This document shows positions 6,743-13,598 of a stretch of DNA of 20,794 nt, one piece after another. Under the pieces are notes generated by a model, which saw only the letters and a program-made list of their open reading frames with translations, ran no database searches and had not been told where the DNA came from. The DNA comes from an uncultured Prevotellaceae bacterium (GTDB lineage: Bacteria > Bacteroidota > Bacteroidia > Bacteroidales > Muribaculaceae). The translations under genes were made by a program, and so were the position numbers. Numbering within the stretch: the stretch's first letter is position 1; every line of letters starts with the position of its first letter. The stretch is taken from positions 1-20,794 of the forward strand of contig CALGGO010000061.1 in assembly GCA_937916085.1 (NCBI GenBank). The letters run 5' to 3'.

Positions 6743-8128
6743 GTGCGTCCCGATAACAATCTACAAGAACTTGATAAAGCCCCCGTAGGCAAGCTGCTGT
6801 GGAAATACAGCCTGCCGTCGGTAGTTGGCATGGTGGTGATGTCGCTCTACAACATCATCGACCGCATGTTCATAGGCCAGGGCGTGGGACCCGACGCCAT
6901 TGCGGGACTTGCCATCACCTTCCCGGTGATGAACATCTCGGCGGCATTTGGCGTGCTCATAGGTGGCGGTGCCGGCGCACGCACCTCTATAGTGCTGGGG
7001 CAGGGCAAGAAGCGCACCGCCGAGCTTATCTTGGGCAACAGCCTGGTGATGACACTGGCGCTGGGCGCCTTCTACCTGCTATTGCTCGCCATTTTCATCG
7101 ACGACGTGCTCATCGCCTTTGGCGCCAGCGCAAGGTCGCTGCCCTACGCCCGCGACTTCATGATGTATATGCTCCCGGGACTGCTCATCAACAACCTCAC
7201 CTTCTCGTTCAGCAACATCATGCGTGCCACAGGCTACCCCAAGAAGGCGATGCTAGCCAATTTCATAGGAGCTGGCATGAATGTGATACTCGCCCCCATC
7301 TTCATCTTCGGCTTGAAATGGGGCATCAAGGGCGCCGCCATAGCCACCGACATCTCGATGTCCATCTCTATGCTCTATGTGCAGCAACATTTCTCCAACC
7401 CTAAAAGCACGATACACTACTGCCGCGGCATCTATCGCCTCGACCCCAAGATACTCTTGCCCATTATTGCCGTGGGAGCCGCGCCATGCATTGTGAACAC
7501 GGCAGGATGCCTTATCAACGCCTTGCTCAACAACATCGTGTATAAGCACGGCGGCGACGCCAGCGTGGCGGCGATGGGTGTGCTGATGACCTTCTCGCAG
7601 CTCGCCATCATGTTTGTGCTCGGAGTGTGCATGGGCATGCAGCCCATCGTGGGGTTCAACTATGGCGCCAAGCGCTACGACCGCCTCAAGCGCGCCTACT
7701 GGCTCACCCTTGCCGTGGGCACCGTGGCGTGCCTGCTGGGCACCATCGCCAGCGTCTTCTTCCCGAAATATGTGGCGATGATCTTCACCACCGACAGCCA
7801 CCTCATCGACGCCTGCAAGCATGCCATGCCTATCGCAAACTGCGTGTTCTGGGTTGCAGCCTTCCAGATTGTGACCACCAACTTCTTCCAGTCATTAGGC
7901 AGGGCCAAGAAGTCGATTTTCATGAGTCTGTCGCGACAAGTCATCTGCCTGTTGCCGCTGCTGCTCTTCATGCCGCACCTCTACCAACTCGACGGCGTGT
8001 GGATGTCGTTCCCCATCAGCGACACGATAGCCGCGCTCATTGGCGTGTGCCTGCTCATCCCCGAGTTCCGCCTCATCAACCGCCTCGCCGCCGCCATGCC
8101 CCCCACAACCGAGAGTTCAAATCTCTAA
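6743..8128 (+). CDS. MATE-family multidrug efflux transporter
   Basis: The 461-residue product is a MATE transporter (PF01554, two tandem MatE domains), an inner-membrane antiporter that expels drugs or metabolites in exchange for Na+ or H+. Family landmarks are PVGKLLWKYSLPSVVGMVVMSLYNIIDRMFIGQGVG at the first helix, GLAITFPVMNISAAFGVLIGGGAGARTSI in helix 2, and the second-half counterpart MTFSQLAIMFVLGVCMGMQPIVGFNYGAKRYDR. About twelve hydrophobic segments are present. The start is GTG at 6743: an in-frame TAA at 6722 excludes any longer reading, and the next ATG would lose helix 1. The gene directly follows a 21-bp tandem array, and no TAnnTTTG box is seen upstream. Substrate cannot be deduced. 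Confidence 0.92.
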   Translation: MRPDNNLQELDKAPVGKLLWKYSLPSVVGMVVMSLYNIIDRMFIGQGVGPDAIAGLAITFPVMNISAAFGVLIGGGAGARTSIVLGQGKKRTAELILGNSLVMTLALGAFYLLLLAIFIDDVLIAFGASARSLPYARDFMMYMLPGLLINNLTFSFSNIMRATGYPKKAMLANFIGAGMNVILAPIFIFGLKWGIKGAAIATDISMSISMLYVQQHFSNPKSTIHYCRGIYRLDPKILLPIIAVGAAPCIVNTAGCLINALLNNIVYKHGGDASVAAMGVLMTFSQLAIMFVLGVCMGMQPIVGFNYGAKRYDRLKRAYWLTLAVGTVACLLGTIASVFFPKYVAMIFTTDSHLIDACKHAMPIANCVFWVAAFQIVTTNFFQSLGRAKKSIFMSLSRQVICLLPLLLFMPHLYQLDGVWMSFPISDTIAALIGVCLLIPEFRLINRLAAAMPPTTESSNL

Positions 8129-8241
8129 ACTAGCAACCTTCACCCACAGTGGTCGTGTCATGTAGTGCAAGAGTCGGCCTGTTCACTAAAATCAATTTTT
8201 CCTCATTTTTGCCAAAAAAATCAAAAAATCGGTCAAAAACG

Positions 8242-8272
8242 TTGATTATTAGCGATAATGTTCTTATCTTTG
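8242..8272 (+). promoter_or_regulatory. Promoter of the yceD-rpmF-fabH run
   Basis: TTG at 8242-8244 is followed after 20 bases by TATCTTTG (8265-8272), an exact TAnnTTTG box. The yceD ATG lies at 8313, leaving about 33 nt of leader. No comparably good promoter appears before rpmF or fabH, so this one may serve all three. Confidence 0.75.
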
Positions 8273-8312
8273 CGCCGATTTTAACGAGAAAGGGTTGAGA
8301 AAATTGACTGAA

Positions 8313-8873
8313 ATGAAGTTGACATTCTCTAGCTTACCATTTGGTAAACAGAATTTTAACTACCACGTTGATGGCAAGTTTTTCAACGAAATCGAGACCT
8401 CCGAAGTTCGCTCCGGAAGTGTTGATGTCGCCTTAAGTGTGACACATCGCCAGGAGGGAATTTATGAGCTCGACTTCGTGTGCAACGGTATTATTACTAT
8501 TCCATGCGACCGTTGCCTCGATGACATGGAGCATGAGGTTGAGACCTCTTACCACCTGACCGTTAAAATGGGCGACGCACTAGACGAGAGCATCGACAAC
8601 GTGCTGGTGATACCGTCGTCGTGGCGCACTCTGGACTTGTCGCCTATCGTAAGAGACACCGTGCTGCTCACTATACCCATGATGCATGCTCACTCCCCAG
8701 GTGACTGCAATCAGGAAATGCTTGGCCGGCTAAGTGAGCACGCCACACAGTCCTTCGAGAGCGACGAAGATTTCATGCGTGAGCCACAAAGCGAGCAGAG
8801 CGCTGCCGCCGAGGGCGACATAGACCCACGCTGGGAGGCTCTGAAAAAATTAATTGACAACAAAGAACAATAA
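8313..8873 (+). CDS. yceD: YceD/DUF177 family protein
   Basis: The 186-residue product belongs to the YceD/DUF177 family (PF02620), which is found next to rpmF across bacteria and is thought to take part in 23S rRNA or large-subunit maturation; the molecular role is unsettled. The family's CxxC motif is present as IPCDRCLDDM (C65, C68), and the conserved downstream region appears as DLSPIVRDTVLLTIPMMHAHSPGDC (109-132). The C-terminus ends with the typical DPRWEALKKLIDN. The ATG at 8313 (MKLTFSSLPFGKQ) fits family N-termini better than an upstream TTG at 8295. The gene ends 15 bases before rpmF. Confidence 0.9.
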   Translation: MKLTFSSLPFGKQNFNYHVDGKFFNEIETSEVRSGSVDVALSVTHRQEGIYELDFVCNGIITIPCDRCLDDMEHEVETSYHLTVKMGDALDESIDNVLVIPSSWRTLDLSPIVRDTVLLTIPMMHAHSPGDCNQEMLGRLSEHATQSFESDEDFMREPQSEQSAAAEGDIDPRWEALKKLIDNKEQ

Positions 8874-8888
8874 AAAAATAAATTTAAA

Positions 8889-9074
8889 ATGGCACATCCT
8901 AAACGTAGACAATCTAAGACTCGCACAGCCAAGAGAAGAACTCACGACGTGGCTGTTGCTCCAACTATCGCCCGCTGCAGCAACTGCGGCGCTTGGCATG
9001 TTTATCACACCGTTTGCCCCGAGTGCGGCTACTACCGCGGCAAGAAGGTGTTTGACGATGAGGCTGCAGTATAA
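8889..9074 (+). CDS. rpmF: 50S ribosomal protein L32
   Basis: The 61-residue basic protein starts MAHPKRRQSKTRTAKRRTHD, the L32 signature. It carries a zinc ribbon with four cysteines (C30xxC33 and C43xxC46), so it is the zinc-containing C+ form. Length is normal. It follows yceD by 15 bases and is presumably co-transcribed with it. L32 lies near the peptidyl-transferase centre of the large subunit. Confidence 0.98.
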   Translation: MAHPKRRQSKTRTAKRRTHDVAVAPTIARCSNCGAWHVYHTVCPECGYYRGKKVFDDEAAV

Positions 9075-9107
9075 CGTAATTAGTCTCATTATCAATTAGA
9101 TGATTTC

Positions 9108-9183
9108 TCAATCCTAAATATTCTTCTTCTGGACTGTTGCCATGCGGCACAGCCAGTAACAACAGAGGTATATTTAGGATTGA
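9108..9183. other. Structured rpmF-fabH spacer (14-bp outer stem plus inner hairpin)
   Basis: A perfect 14-bp inverted repeat (TCAATCCTAAATAT at 9108-9121 and ATATTTAGGATTGA at 9170-9183) encloses 48 bases. Inside, a second hairpin forms from CTGG/CCAG (9129-9132, 9153-9156), CTGT/ACAG (9134-9137, 9149-9152) and GCC/GGC (9139-9141, 9146-9148), with single-base bulges and an ATGC loop. It lies 34 bases after the rpmF stop and 49 bases before fabH. As RNA it would be a long rod with a large internal loop and an apical stem. It could be an mRNA element, a processing site, a small RNA, or a MITE-like insertion. No clear target-site duplication, promoter or U-tract is seen. Confidence 0.75.
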
Positions 9184-9232
9184 TTATTCATACTAATAAA
9201 CCGCAACTCAAGAACATAAGATATCACGCATT

Positions 9233-10228
9233 ATGCTTAACGCAAAGATTACAGGCATAGCATCCTACGTTCCCGACGACGTGCTCGACAACGAGGAACT
9301 CTCGCGCATGGTAGATACCAGCGACGAGTGGATCACCACGCGCGTGGGCATCAAAGAACGTCGCGTCCTAAAGAACGGAAAGGGATCGTCATTCTTAGGC
9401 ACCCAGGCAGTGCAAAAACTGCTTGCCGAGACGGGCACCAATCCCGACGACGTGGATTTGCTCATCTGCATCACTTCCAATCCCGACTACCGTTTCCCAT
9501 CCACCGCCTCGGTTATCATGCACAACTGTGGGCTTGACGGACCAGGGAAGAAATGCTACGGCTTCGACATTCAGGCGGCTTGCGCGGGGTTTGTAGTGGG
9601 CACCTATACCGCCAATGCCTATATCAAATCGGGACTCTACAAGAAAGTGCTTGTGGTGTGCGCCGAGAAGATGACGAGCATGACCGACTATCAGGACCGC
9701 GCCACTTGTCCTCTCTTTGGCGACGCTGGCGGTGCCGTGCTCATTGAGCCTACCGAGAATCTAGAAGAGGGTATTATCGACGGCATCTATCACATCGACG
9801 GAAGCGGACTAGAGCATCTGGTTTACAAGGCTGGAGGCTCGGCAAGGCCCGCGTCGATCGAGACCGTGAAAGCCCGCGAGCACTTTGTTTATCAAGAGGG
9901 GCGTGCCGTGTATCGCCACGCAGTGGTTGATATGCTCACCTCCACCCGCGACGTGATGAAGCGCAACAACCTCACCAACGAGGACATCGACTGGTTCGTG
10001 CCACATCAGGCCAACCTGCGCATCATCGAGGCTGTGGGCGACCGTCTGGGAATCGACCCAGAGAAAATCTTGGTCAACATCCAGCACCGTGGCAACACCA
10101 GTGCCGCCTCTATCCCCTTGTGCCTTGATGAGAACAAGCACCGCTTCAAGAAGGGCGACAAGATTGTTCTCACCGCCTTTGGCGCTGGTTTCACTTGGGG
10201 AGCCGAGTACCTCGTTTGGGCTATCTAA
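9233..10228 (+). CDS. fabH: Beta-ketoacyl-ACP synthase III
   Basis: The 331-residue product is KAS III, which condenses acetyl-CoA (or a branched starter) with malonyl-ACP to begin fatty-acid synthesis in the cytoplasm. The thiolase-fold catalytic triad is intact: Cys117 in DIQAACAGF, His258 in WFVPHQANLRI and Asn288 in HRGNTSAAS. The N-terminal ITGIASYVPDDVLDNEEL...TSDEWITTRVGIKERR and the FGDAGGAVL motif are typical. Length is normal. It follows rpmF directly, without the plsX that intervenes in proteobacteria. Regulation may involve the structured spacer upstream, which is inference. A small hairpin plus T-run lies downstream. Confidence 0.97.
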   Translation: MLNAKITGIASYVPDDVLDNEELSRMVDTSDEWITTRVGIKERRVLKNGKGSSFLGTQAVQKLLAETGTNPDDVDLLICITSNPDYRFPSTASVIMHNCGLDGPGKKCYGFDIQAACAGFVVGTYTANAYIKSGLYKKVLVVCAEKMTSMTDYQDRATCPLFGDAGGAVLIEPTENLEEGIIDGIYHIDGSGLEHLVYKAGGSARPASIETVKAREHFVYQEGRAVYRHAVVDMLTSTRDVMKRNNLTNEDIDWFVPHQANLRIIEAVGDRLGIDPEKILVNIQHRGNTSAASIPLCLDENKHRFKKGDKIVLTAFGAGFTWGAEYLVWAI

Positions 10229-10278
10229 AGCTTTGCTTAATAACAGAATGCGTCTTACCGCTAAGGCACTAACGTGTC

Positions 10279-10296
10279 ATGCGGTGGCGCATTTTT
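10279..10296 (+). terminator. Possible fabH terminator
   Basis: ATGCG (10279-10283) and CGCAT (10288-10292) form a 5-bp stem around GTGG and run into TTTTT (10292-10296). The stem is short, so termination may be partial. Confidence 0.4.
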
Positions 10297-10340
10297 GCAA
10301 ATAGGAGGATAGGGGATCGAGGACAGGAGATTGTTCACTA

Positions 10341-10360
10341 AGCTGCGACTTGTCGCAGCT
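10341..10360. repeat. Perfect 9-bp palindromic hairpin upstream of era
   Basis: AGCTGCGAC (10341-10349) and GTCGCAGCT (10352-10360) are exact inverted copies separated by TT. It is directly followed by the AT-rich array upstream of era and lacks a T-run, so it is better viewed as an extragenic palindrome than a terminator. Confidence 0.85.
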
Positions 10361-10447
10361 CACTTAAAACTTAAAACTTACTACTTAACACTTAACACTT
10401 ATCACTTACTACTTAACACTTATCACTTACTACTTAACACTTAAATA
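10361..10447. repeat. AT-rich tandem array upstream of era
   Basis: Two perfect 21-bp copies of ACTTATCACTTACTACTTAA plus C lie at 10397-10417 and 10418-10438, flanked by degenerate copies built from the same words (CTTAAAACTTAAAACTTACTACTTAACACTTAAC before, ACTTAAATAG after). An in-frame TAA at 10442-10444 precedes the era GTG. The words match those of the 6656-6739 array and, in reverse orientation, the sequence after era. Confidence 0.85.
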
Positions 10448-10450
10448 GTC

Positions 10451-11335
10451 GTGCATCGAGCTGGATTTGTAAATATAGTAGGAAACCCCAATGTGGGGAA
10501 ATCGACGCTTAGCAACCTGCTTGTGGGGGAGAAACTCTCCATCATCACCAGCAAGTCGCAGACCACGCGCCACCGCATCATGGGCATCGTCAATGGCGAC
10601 GATTACCAGATTGTGTTCAGCGACACGCCGGGCGTGCTCAAGCCCAAGTTCAAACTGCAGGAGTCGATGCTCGACTTCTCGAAGGGAGCCCTCATCGACG
10701 CCGACGTGCTGCTCTATGTCACCGACGTGGTGGAGACACCCACCAAGAACCAGGACTTCCTCGACAAGGTGGCTAAGGAGAAGATTCCTGTGCTGCTGGT
10801 AATCAACAAGATTGACCTGCTCACTGGTGGCCAGCAGGAGCTTGAGGCTCTTGTAGCGCAGTGGAAAGAGCTGCTGCCGCAAGCCGAGATTTATCCCACC
10901 AGCGCTCTCCACAACTTCAACGTGGACAACATCATGAAGCGCATCGTGGAGCTGCTGCCCGAGAGCCCGCCCTACTTCGGCAAGGATGCCCTCACCGACC
11001 GCAACTCGCGCTTCTTCGTCACCGAGATTGTGCGTGAGAAGATTCTGCTCACCTACGACAAAGAGGTGCCCTACGCCACACAGGTCATAGTGGAGAAGTT
11101 CGCCGAAGACGACCACTCCATCCACATCATGGCGGTGATTTATGTGGAGCGCGACAGCCAGAAGGGCATCATCATAGGCCATCAAGGCAAGAAGCTCAAG
11201 CATGTGGGTATCGAGGCACGCAAAGACATCGAGAAGTTCTTCGAGAAACGCGTCTTCCTCGAACTCTTTGTGAAAGTAGAAAAAGACTGGCGCAACCAAG
11301 AGAACAAACTCAGGCAATTTGGATATATCGAGTGA
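10451..11335 (+). CDS. era: GTPase Era
   Basis: The 294-residue product is Era, an essential GTPase that binds the 3' end of 16S rRNA and helps mature the small subunit. G1 is GNPNVGKS (11-18), G3 DTPG (58-61) and G4 NKID (119-122), followed by a KH domain with a GxxG loop (IIIGHQGKKLKHVG) and the family C-terminal region EKDWRNQENKLRQFGY. Start is GTG at 10451: an in-frame TAA at 10442 excludes an earlier start, and MHRAGFVNIVGNPNVGKST matches the usual Bacteroidetes N-terminus. The leader is an AT-rich tandem array without Shine-Dalgarno. Der follows 116 bases downstream; era and der are commonly adjacent in this phylum. Confidence 0.97.
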   Translation: MHRAGFVNIVGNPNVGKSTLSNLLVGEKLSIITSKSQTTRHRIMGIVNGDDYQIVFSDTPGVLKPKFKLQESMLDFSKGALIDADVLLYVTDVVETPTKNQDFLDKVAKEKIPVLLVINKIDLLTGGQQELEALVAQWKELLPQAEIYPTSALHNFNVDNIMKRIVELLPESPPYFGKDALTDRNSRFFVTEIVREKILLTYDKEVPYATQVIVEKFAEDDHSIHIMAVIYVERDSQKGIIIGHQGKKLKHVGIEARKDIEKFFEKRVFLELFVKVEKDWRNQENKLRQFGYIE

Positions 11336-11376
11336 TAAGTGTTAAGTGATAAGTAGGGACAAGGCGTGCCTTGTCC
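11333..11376. repeat. Inverted AT-rich array plus 9-bp palindrome between era and der
   Basis: From the era stop onwards the plus strand reads TGATAAGTGTTAAGTGATAAG (11333-11353), the reverse complement of the words found upstream of era. It is followed by the perfect palindrome GGACAAGGC-GT-GCCTTGTCC (11357-11376). Read on the minus strand this is hairpin then array, the same order as at 6590-6739 and 10341-10447. No T-run follows the hairpin. Confidence 0.8.
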
Positions 11377-11377
11377 G

Positions 11378-11413
11378 CTAGACACTCTAGACAGTCTAGA
11401 AAATCTAGAAAAA
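11378..11413. repeat. Four 9-bp CTAGA-based tandem units
   Basis: CTAGA recurs at exact 9-base spacing (11378, 11387, 11396, 11405) as CTAGACACT, CTAGACAGT, CTAGAAAAT and CTAGAAAAA, running into an A-tract. It lies between the era-der palindrome and the der start codon. Confidence 0.8.
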
Positions 11414-11451
11414 AAAACTAAAAAACTCACAACTGATAACTATAAACTGTT

Positions 11452-12765
11452 ATGGGACGATTAGTAGCAATAGTGGGGCGCCCTAATGTGGGCAAGTCCA
11501 CACTTTTTAACCGCTTGACAAAGACTCGCGCGGCTATCGTGAACGACACCAGCGGCACCACACGCGACCGCCAGTATGGCCTCATGGAGTGGAACGGCAT
11601 GGAAATGAGCGTCGTTGATACTGGTGGCTGGGTAGAAGGCAGCGAGGACGTGTTTGAGAGCGAAATCAACAAGCAGGTGTATCTCGCCATCGAGGAGGCC
11701 GACGTGATCCTCTTCATGGTGGACATCAAGACTGGCATCACCGACCTCGACGATCATGTCGCCGAGATTCTGCGACGCGGCAAGAAGCCTGTGGTGGTGG
11801 TAGTCAATAAAGACGACAACAACCAGAATTTCTACGGCGAGACCGAATTCTACGCCTTAGGACTGGGGCAGCCCTTCGCCATCTCGGCAATCAACGGCAC
11901 CGGTACCGGCGACCTCCTCGACGAGGTGTATCGCCTCATGCCCAAGAAGAGCCATGACCAGCCCGAGGAGGAACTGCCACGCTTTGCCATCGTGGGACGC
12001 CCCAACGCCGGCAAGTCGTCGCTGGTGAACTCCCTCATGGACGAGGAGCGCAACATCGTGACCGACATCGCCGGCACCACGCGCGACAGCATCTACTCGC
12101 GCTACAACAAGTTTGGCTTCGACTTCTACCTCGTTGACACCGCGGGCATCCGCAAGAAGAACAAGGTGAACGAGGACATAGAGTACTACTCGGTGCTGCG
12201 CAGCATTCGCGCCATCGAGAACAGCGACGTGTGCATCCTCATCATCGACGCCACACGAGGCATCGAGTCGCAAGACGTGAACATCTTCTCAATCATCGAG
12301 AAAAACCGCAAGGGACTCGTGGTGCTCGTCAACAAGTGGGACGTCGCGCAGCAAAAGTCGCAGCAGGCAATCACCTATATGGAGAATACCATACGCGAAC
12401 GCTTCGCGCCGTTCACCGACTTCCCCATCATCTTTGGATCGGCGCTCACCAAGCAGCGCATCCTCAAAGTGCTGGAAGAGGCGATCGCCGTGTATAACAA
12501 GCGCAAGACGGTGATTTCCACCTCGCAGGTCAATAACGTGCTGCAAGAAGCCATCGCCGCCGTGCCACCTCCTGCCACCAAGGGCAAGTTCATAAAAATC
12601 AAGTACATCACCATGCTCAAGGAGGCGAGAGTGCCGTCGTTTGTGTTCTTCTGCAACCTGCCACAATGGATCAAAGACCCCTACAAGCGCTACCTCGAGA
12701 ACAAAATCCGCGAGAAGTGGGACTTCCGCGGCACTCCTATCAACCTGTATTTCAGGCAAAAGTAA
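11452..12765 (+). CDS. der: GTPase Der (EngA), double G domain
   Basis: The 437-residue product is Der, an essential GTPase for 50S subunit maturation. Two GTPase domains are visible: the first with GRPNVGKST (9-17), DTGG (56-59) and VNKDD (118-122), and the second with GRPNAGKSS (182-190), DTAGIRKKNKV and NKWD. A C-terminal KH-like domain ends with the typical NLPQWIKDPYKRYLENKIREKWDFRGTPINLYFRQK. Length is normal for the family. The ATG at 11452 gives the canonical MGRLVAIVGRPNVGKST. It lies downstream of era in the same direction and is closed by a strong terminator. Confidence 0.98.
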   Translation: MGRLVAIVGRPNVGKSTLFNRLTKTRAAIVNDTSGTTRDRQYGLMEWNGMEMSVVDTGGWVEGSEDVFESEINKQVYLAIEEADVILFMVDIKTGITDLDDHVAEILRRGKKPVVVVVNKDDNNQNFYGETEFYALGLGQPFAISAINGTGTGDLLDEVYRLMPKKSHDQPEEELPRFAIVGRPNAGKSSLVNSLMDEERNIVTDIAGTTRDSIYSRYNKFGFDFYLVDTAGIRKKNKVNEDIEYYSVLRSIRAIENSDVCILIIDATRGIESQDVNIFSIIEKNRKGLVVLVNKWDVAQQKSQQAITYMENTIRERFAPFTDFPIIFGSALTKQRILKVLEEAIAVYNKRKTVISTSQVNNVLQEAIAAVPPPATKGKFIKIKYITMLKEARVPSFVFFCNLPQWIKDPYKRYLENKIREKWDFRGTPINLYFRQK

Positions 12766-12769
12766 CAGC

Positions 12770-12806
12770 AAAACGCCATCAGCAAGTTGTGTTGATGGCG
12801 TTTTTT
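12770..12806 (+). terminator. Strong terminator of der, shared with the convergent gene
   Basis: AAAACGCCATCA (12770-12781) pairs with TGATGGCGTTTT (12793-12804) around an 11-nt loop and continues into TTTTTT (12801-12806). It lies between the convergent der and zinc-ribbon genes. On the minus strand it offers only four Ts, so it is better suited to der. Confidence 0.9.
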
Positions 12807-12820
12807 ATGATTGGAATATA

Positions 12821-13405
12821 TCACTCAAAATTCAGTCCTATTGAGCGGGCTATGGTGCCGTCCTCGTCGAAGTTTGACAGATAAAGGACAAAGAAGAAGA
12901 TTGCGATGAGGATAAAGATGATGATGTAGCACACGATTCGTGTCAAGGGGCTGCCCATCACTTCGCGCTTGCTCGGCAGGCGAGGAAGAGGGCGGATAAA
13001 TGGCAGATGCTCCATCATGTCGTAGGCATCGTCCTCTACCACTGTCTTGTCTTCGTTGCTCTGGAGATTGCTGTCGCCCAGCGCTTGGGTGCTCGGCTGT
13101 GACGGCTGTGAGGCAGGGGCAGCGGTGGGGGCAGCGGCTGGAGCGACAAAGCTCTGCGACGCTCCACAATAGGGGCAGAACTTAAGCCCCGCCACTGGCA
13201 GCGACTCGCCGCAGCTGTGGCAGTATAGCTGTTTCTGGGCGCTTTGGGTGGCCACGTTTGTCCTGAGCATAGATGCCGGGATATCCACATCCTGCGCGAG
13301 AAACTCGTTAAGGCATTGCGGACACACCACCACTTTCTTGCTCAAGGCAAGCTCCTCAAGCGTCATGTCAATTATTTTGCCACATTGGGGACACTCAAAC
13401 AACAT
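12821..13405 (-). CDS. Zinc-ribbon protein with C-terminal membrane segment
   Basis: The 194-residue product has two cysteine pairs typical of zinc ribbons near the N-terminus (C5xxC8 and C28xxC31), then a second ribbon (C62xxC65 and C77xxC80, YCHSCGESLPVAGLKFCPYCG). An Ala/Pro/Ser/Gln-rich linker (about 87-118) and an acidic stretch follow, and one hydrophobic helix lies near the C-terminus (about 156-176, IVCYIIIFILIAIFFFVLYL). It is probably a tail-anchored-like membrane protein with a cytoplasmic metal-binding head. No enzymatic motif is visible and the function is unknown. It is convergent with der and divergent from the CofE-like gene, with its own near-consensus promoter. Confidence 0.8.
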   Translation of the reverse strand: MLFECPQCGKIIDMTLEELALSKKVVVCPQCLNEFLAQDVDIPASMLRTNVATQSAQKQLYCHSCGESLPVAGLKFCPYCGASQSFVAPAAAPTAAPASQPSQPSTQALGDSNLQSNEDKTVVEDDAYDMMEHLPFIRPLPRLPSKREVMGSPLTRIVCYIIIFILIAIFFFVLYLSNFDEDGTIARSIGLNFE

Positions 13406-13450
13406 AGCTTTTTTCTTCTTGCTCTAAAATGAAAAGCCTCAATTTTTCGA

Positions 13451-13481
13451 CAAAAGTACATTCTATTCTTAAAAAATACAA
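13451..13481 (-). promoter_or_regulatory. Promoter of the zinc-ribbon gene
   Basis: On the minus strand TACTTTTG (13458-13451) matches TAnnTTTG, and a TTG (13481-13479) lies 20 bases upstream. The start codon is at 13405, giving a leader of about 40 nt. Confidence 0.7.
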
Positions 13482-13527
13482 TTTTTTAGCACTAAAATTC
13501 TACAAACGACCAATTAATTCAGCTATA

Positions 13528-13559
13528 TTTGTTTTTTTGAATGAGATTTTCTACTTTTG
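13528..13559 (+). promoter_or_regulatory. Promoter of the CofE-like gene
   Basis: TTTG at 13528-13531 is followed after 20 bases by TACTTTTG (13552-13559), an exact TAnnTTTG box. TATATTTG at 13524-13531 also fits the -7 consensus and could be a second, upstream start. The ATG is at 13599. Confidence 0.7.
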
Positions 13560-13598
13560 CAGTCAAAATAAGAAATCATAAGTAAAACACTATAAGAA

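Noticed and set aside
7253..7822. 189-residue His-rich frame antisense to the MATE gene
   Set aside because: Histidine/Glu-rich shadow of a membrane-protein gene, with no start context or homology.
9108..9183. Intrinsic terminator of rpmF
   Set aside because: The stems are separated by a large internal loop and no T-run follows either stem on the plus strand, so simple termination is unlikely.
10430..11317. 295-residue frame antisense to era, the longest shadow frame in the window
   Set aside because: It lies almost wholly opposite era, whose motifs are complete; its His/Val/Leu-rich composition is typical of the complement of a GC-rich gene.
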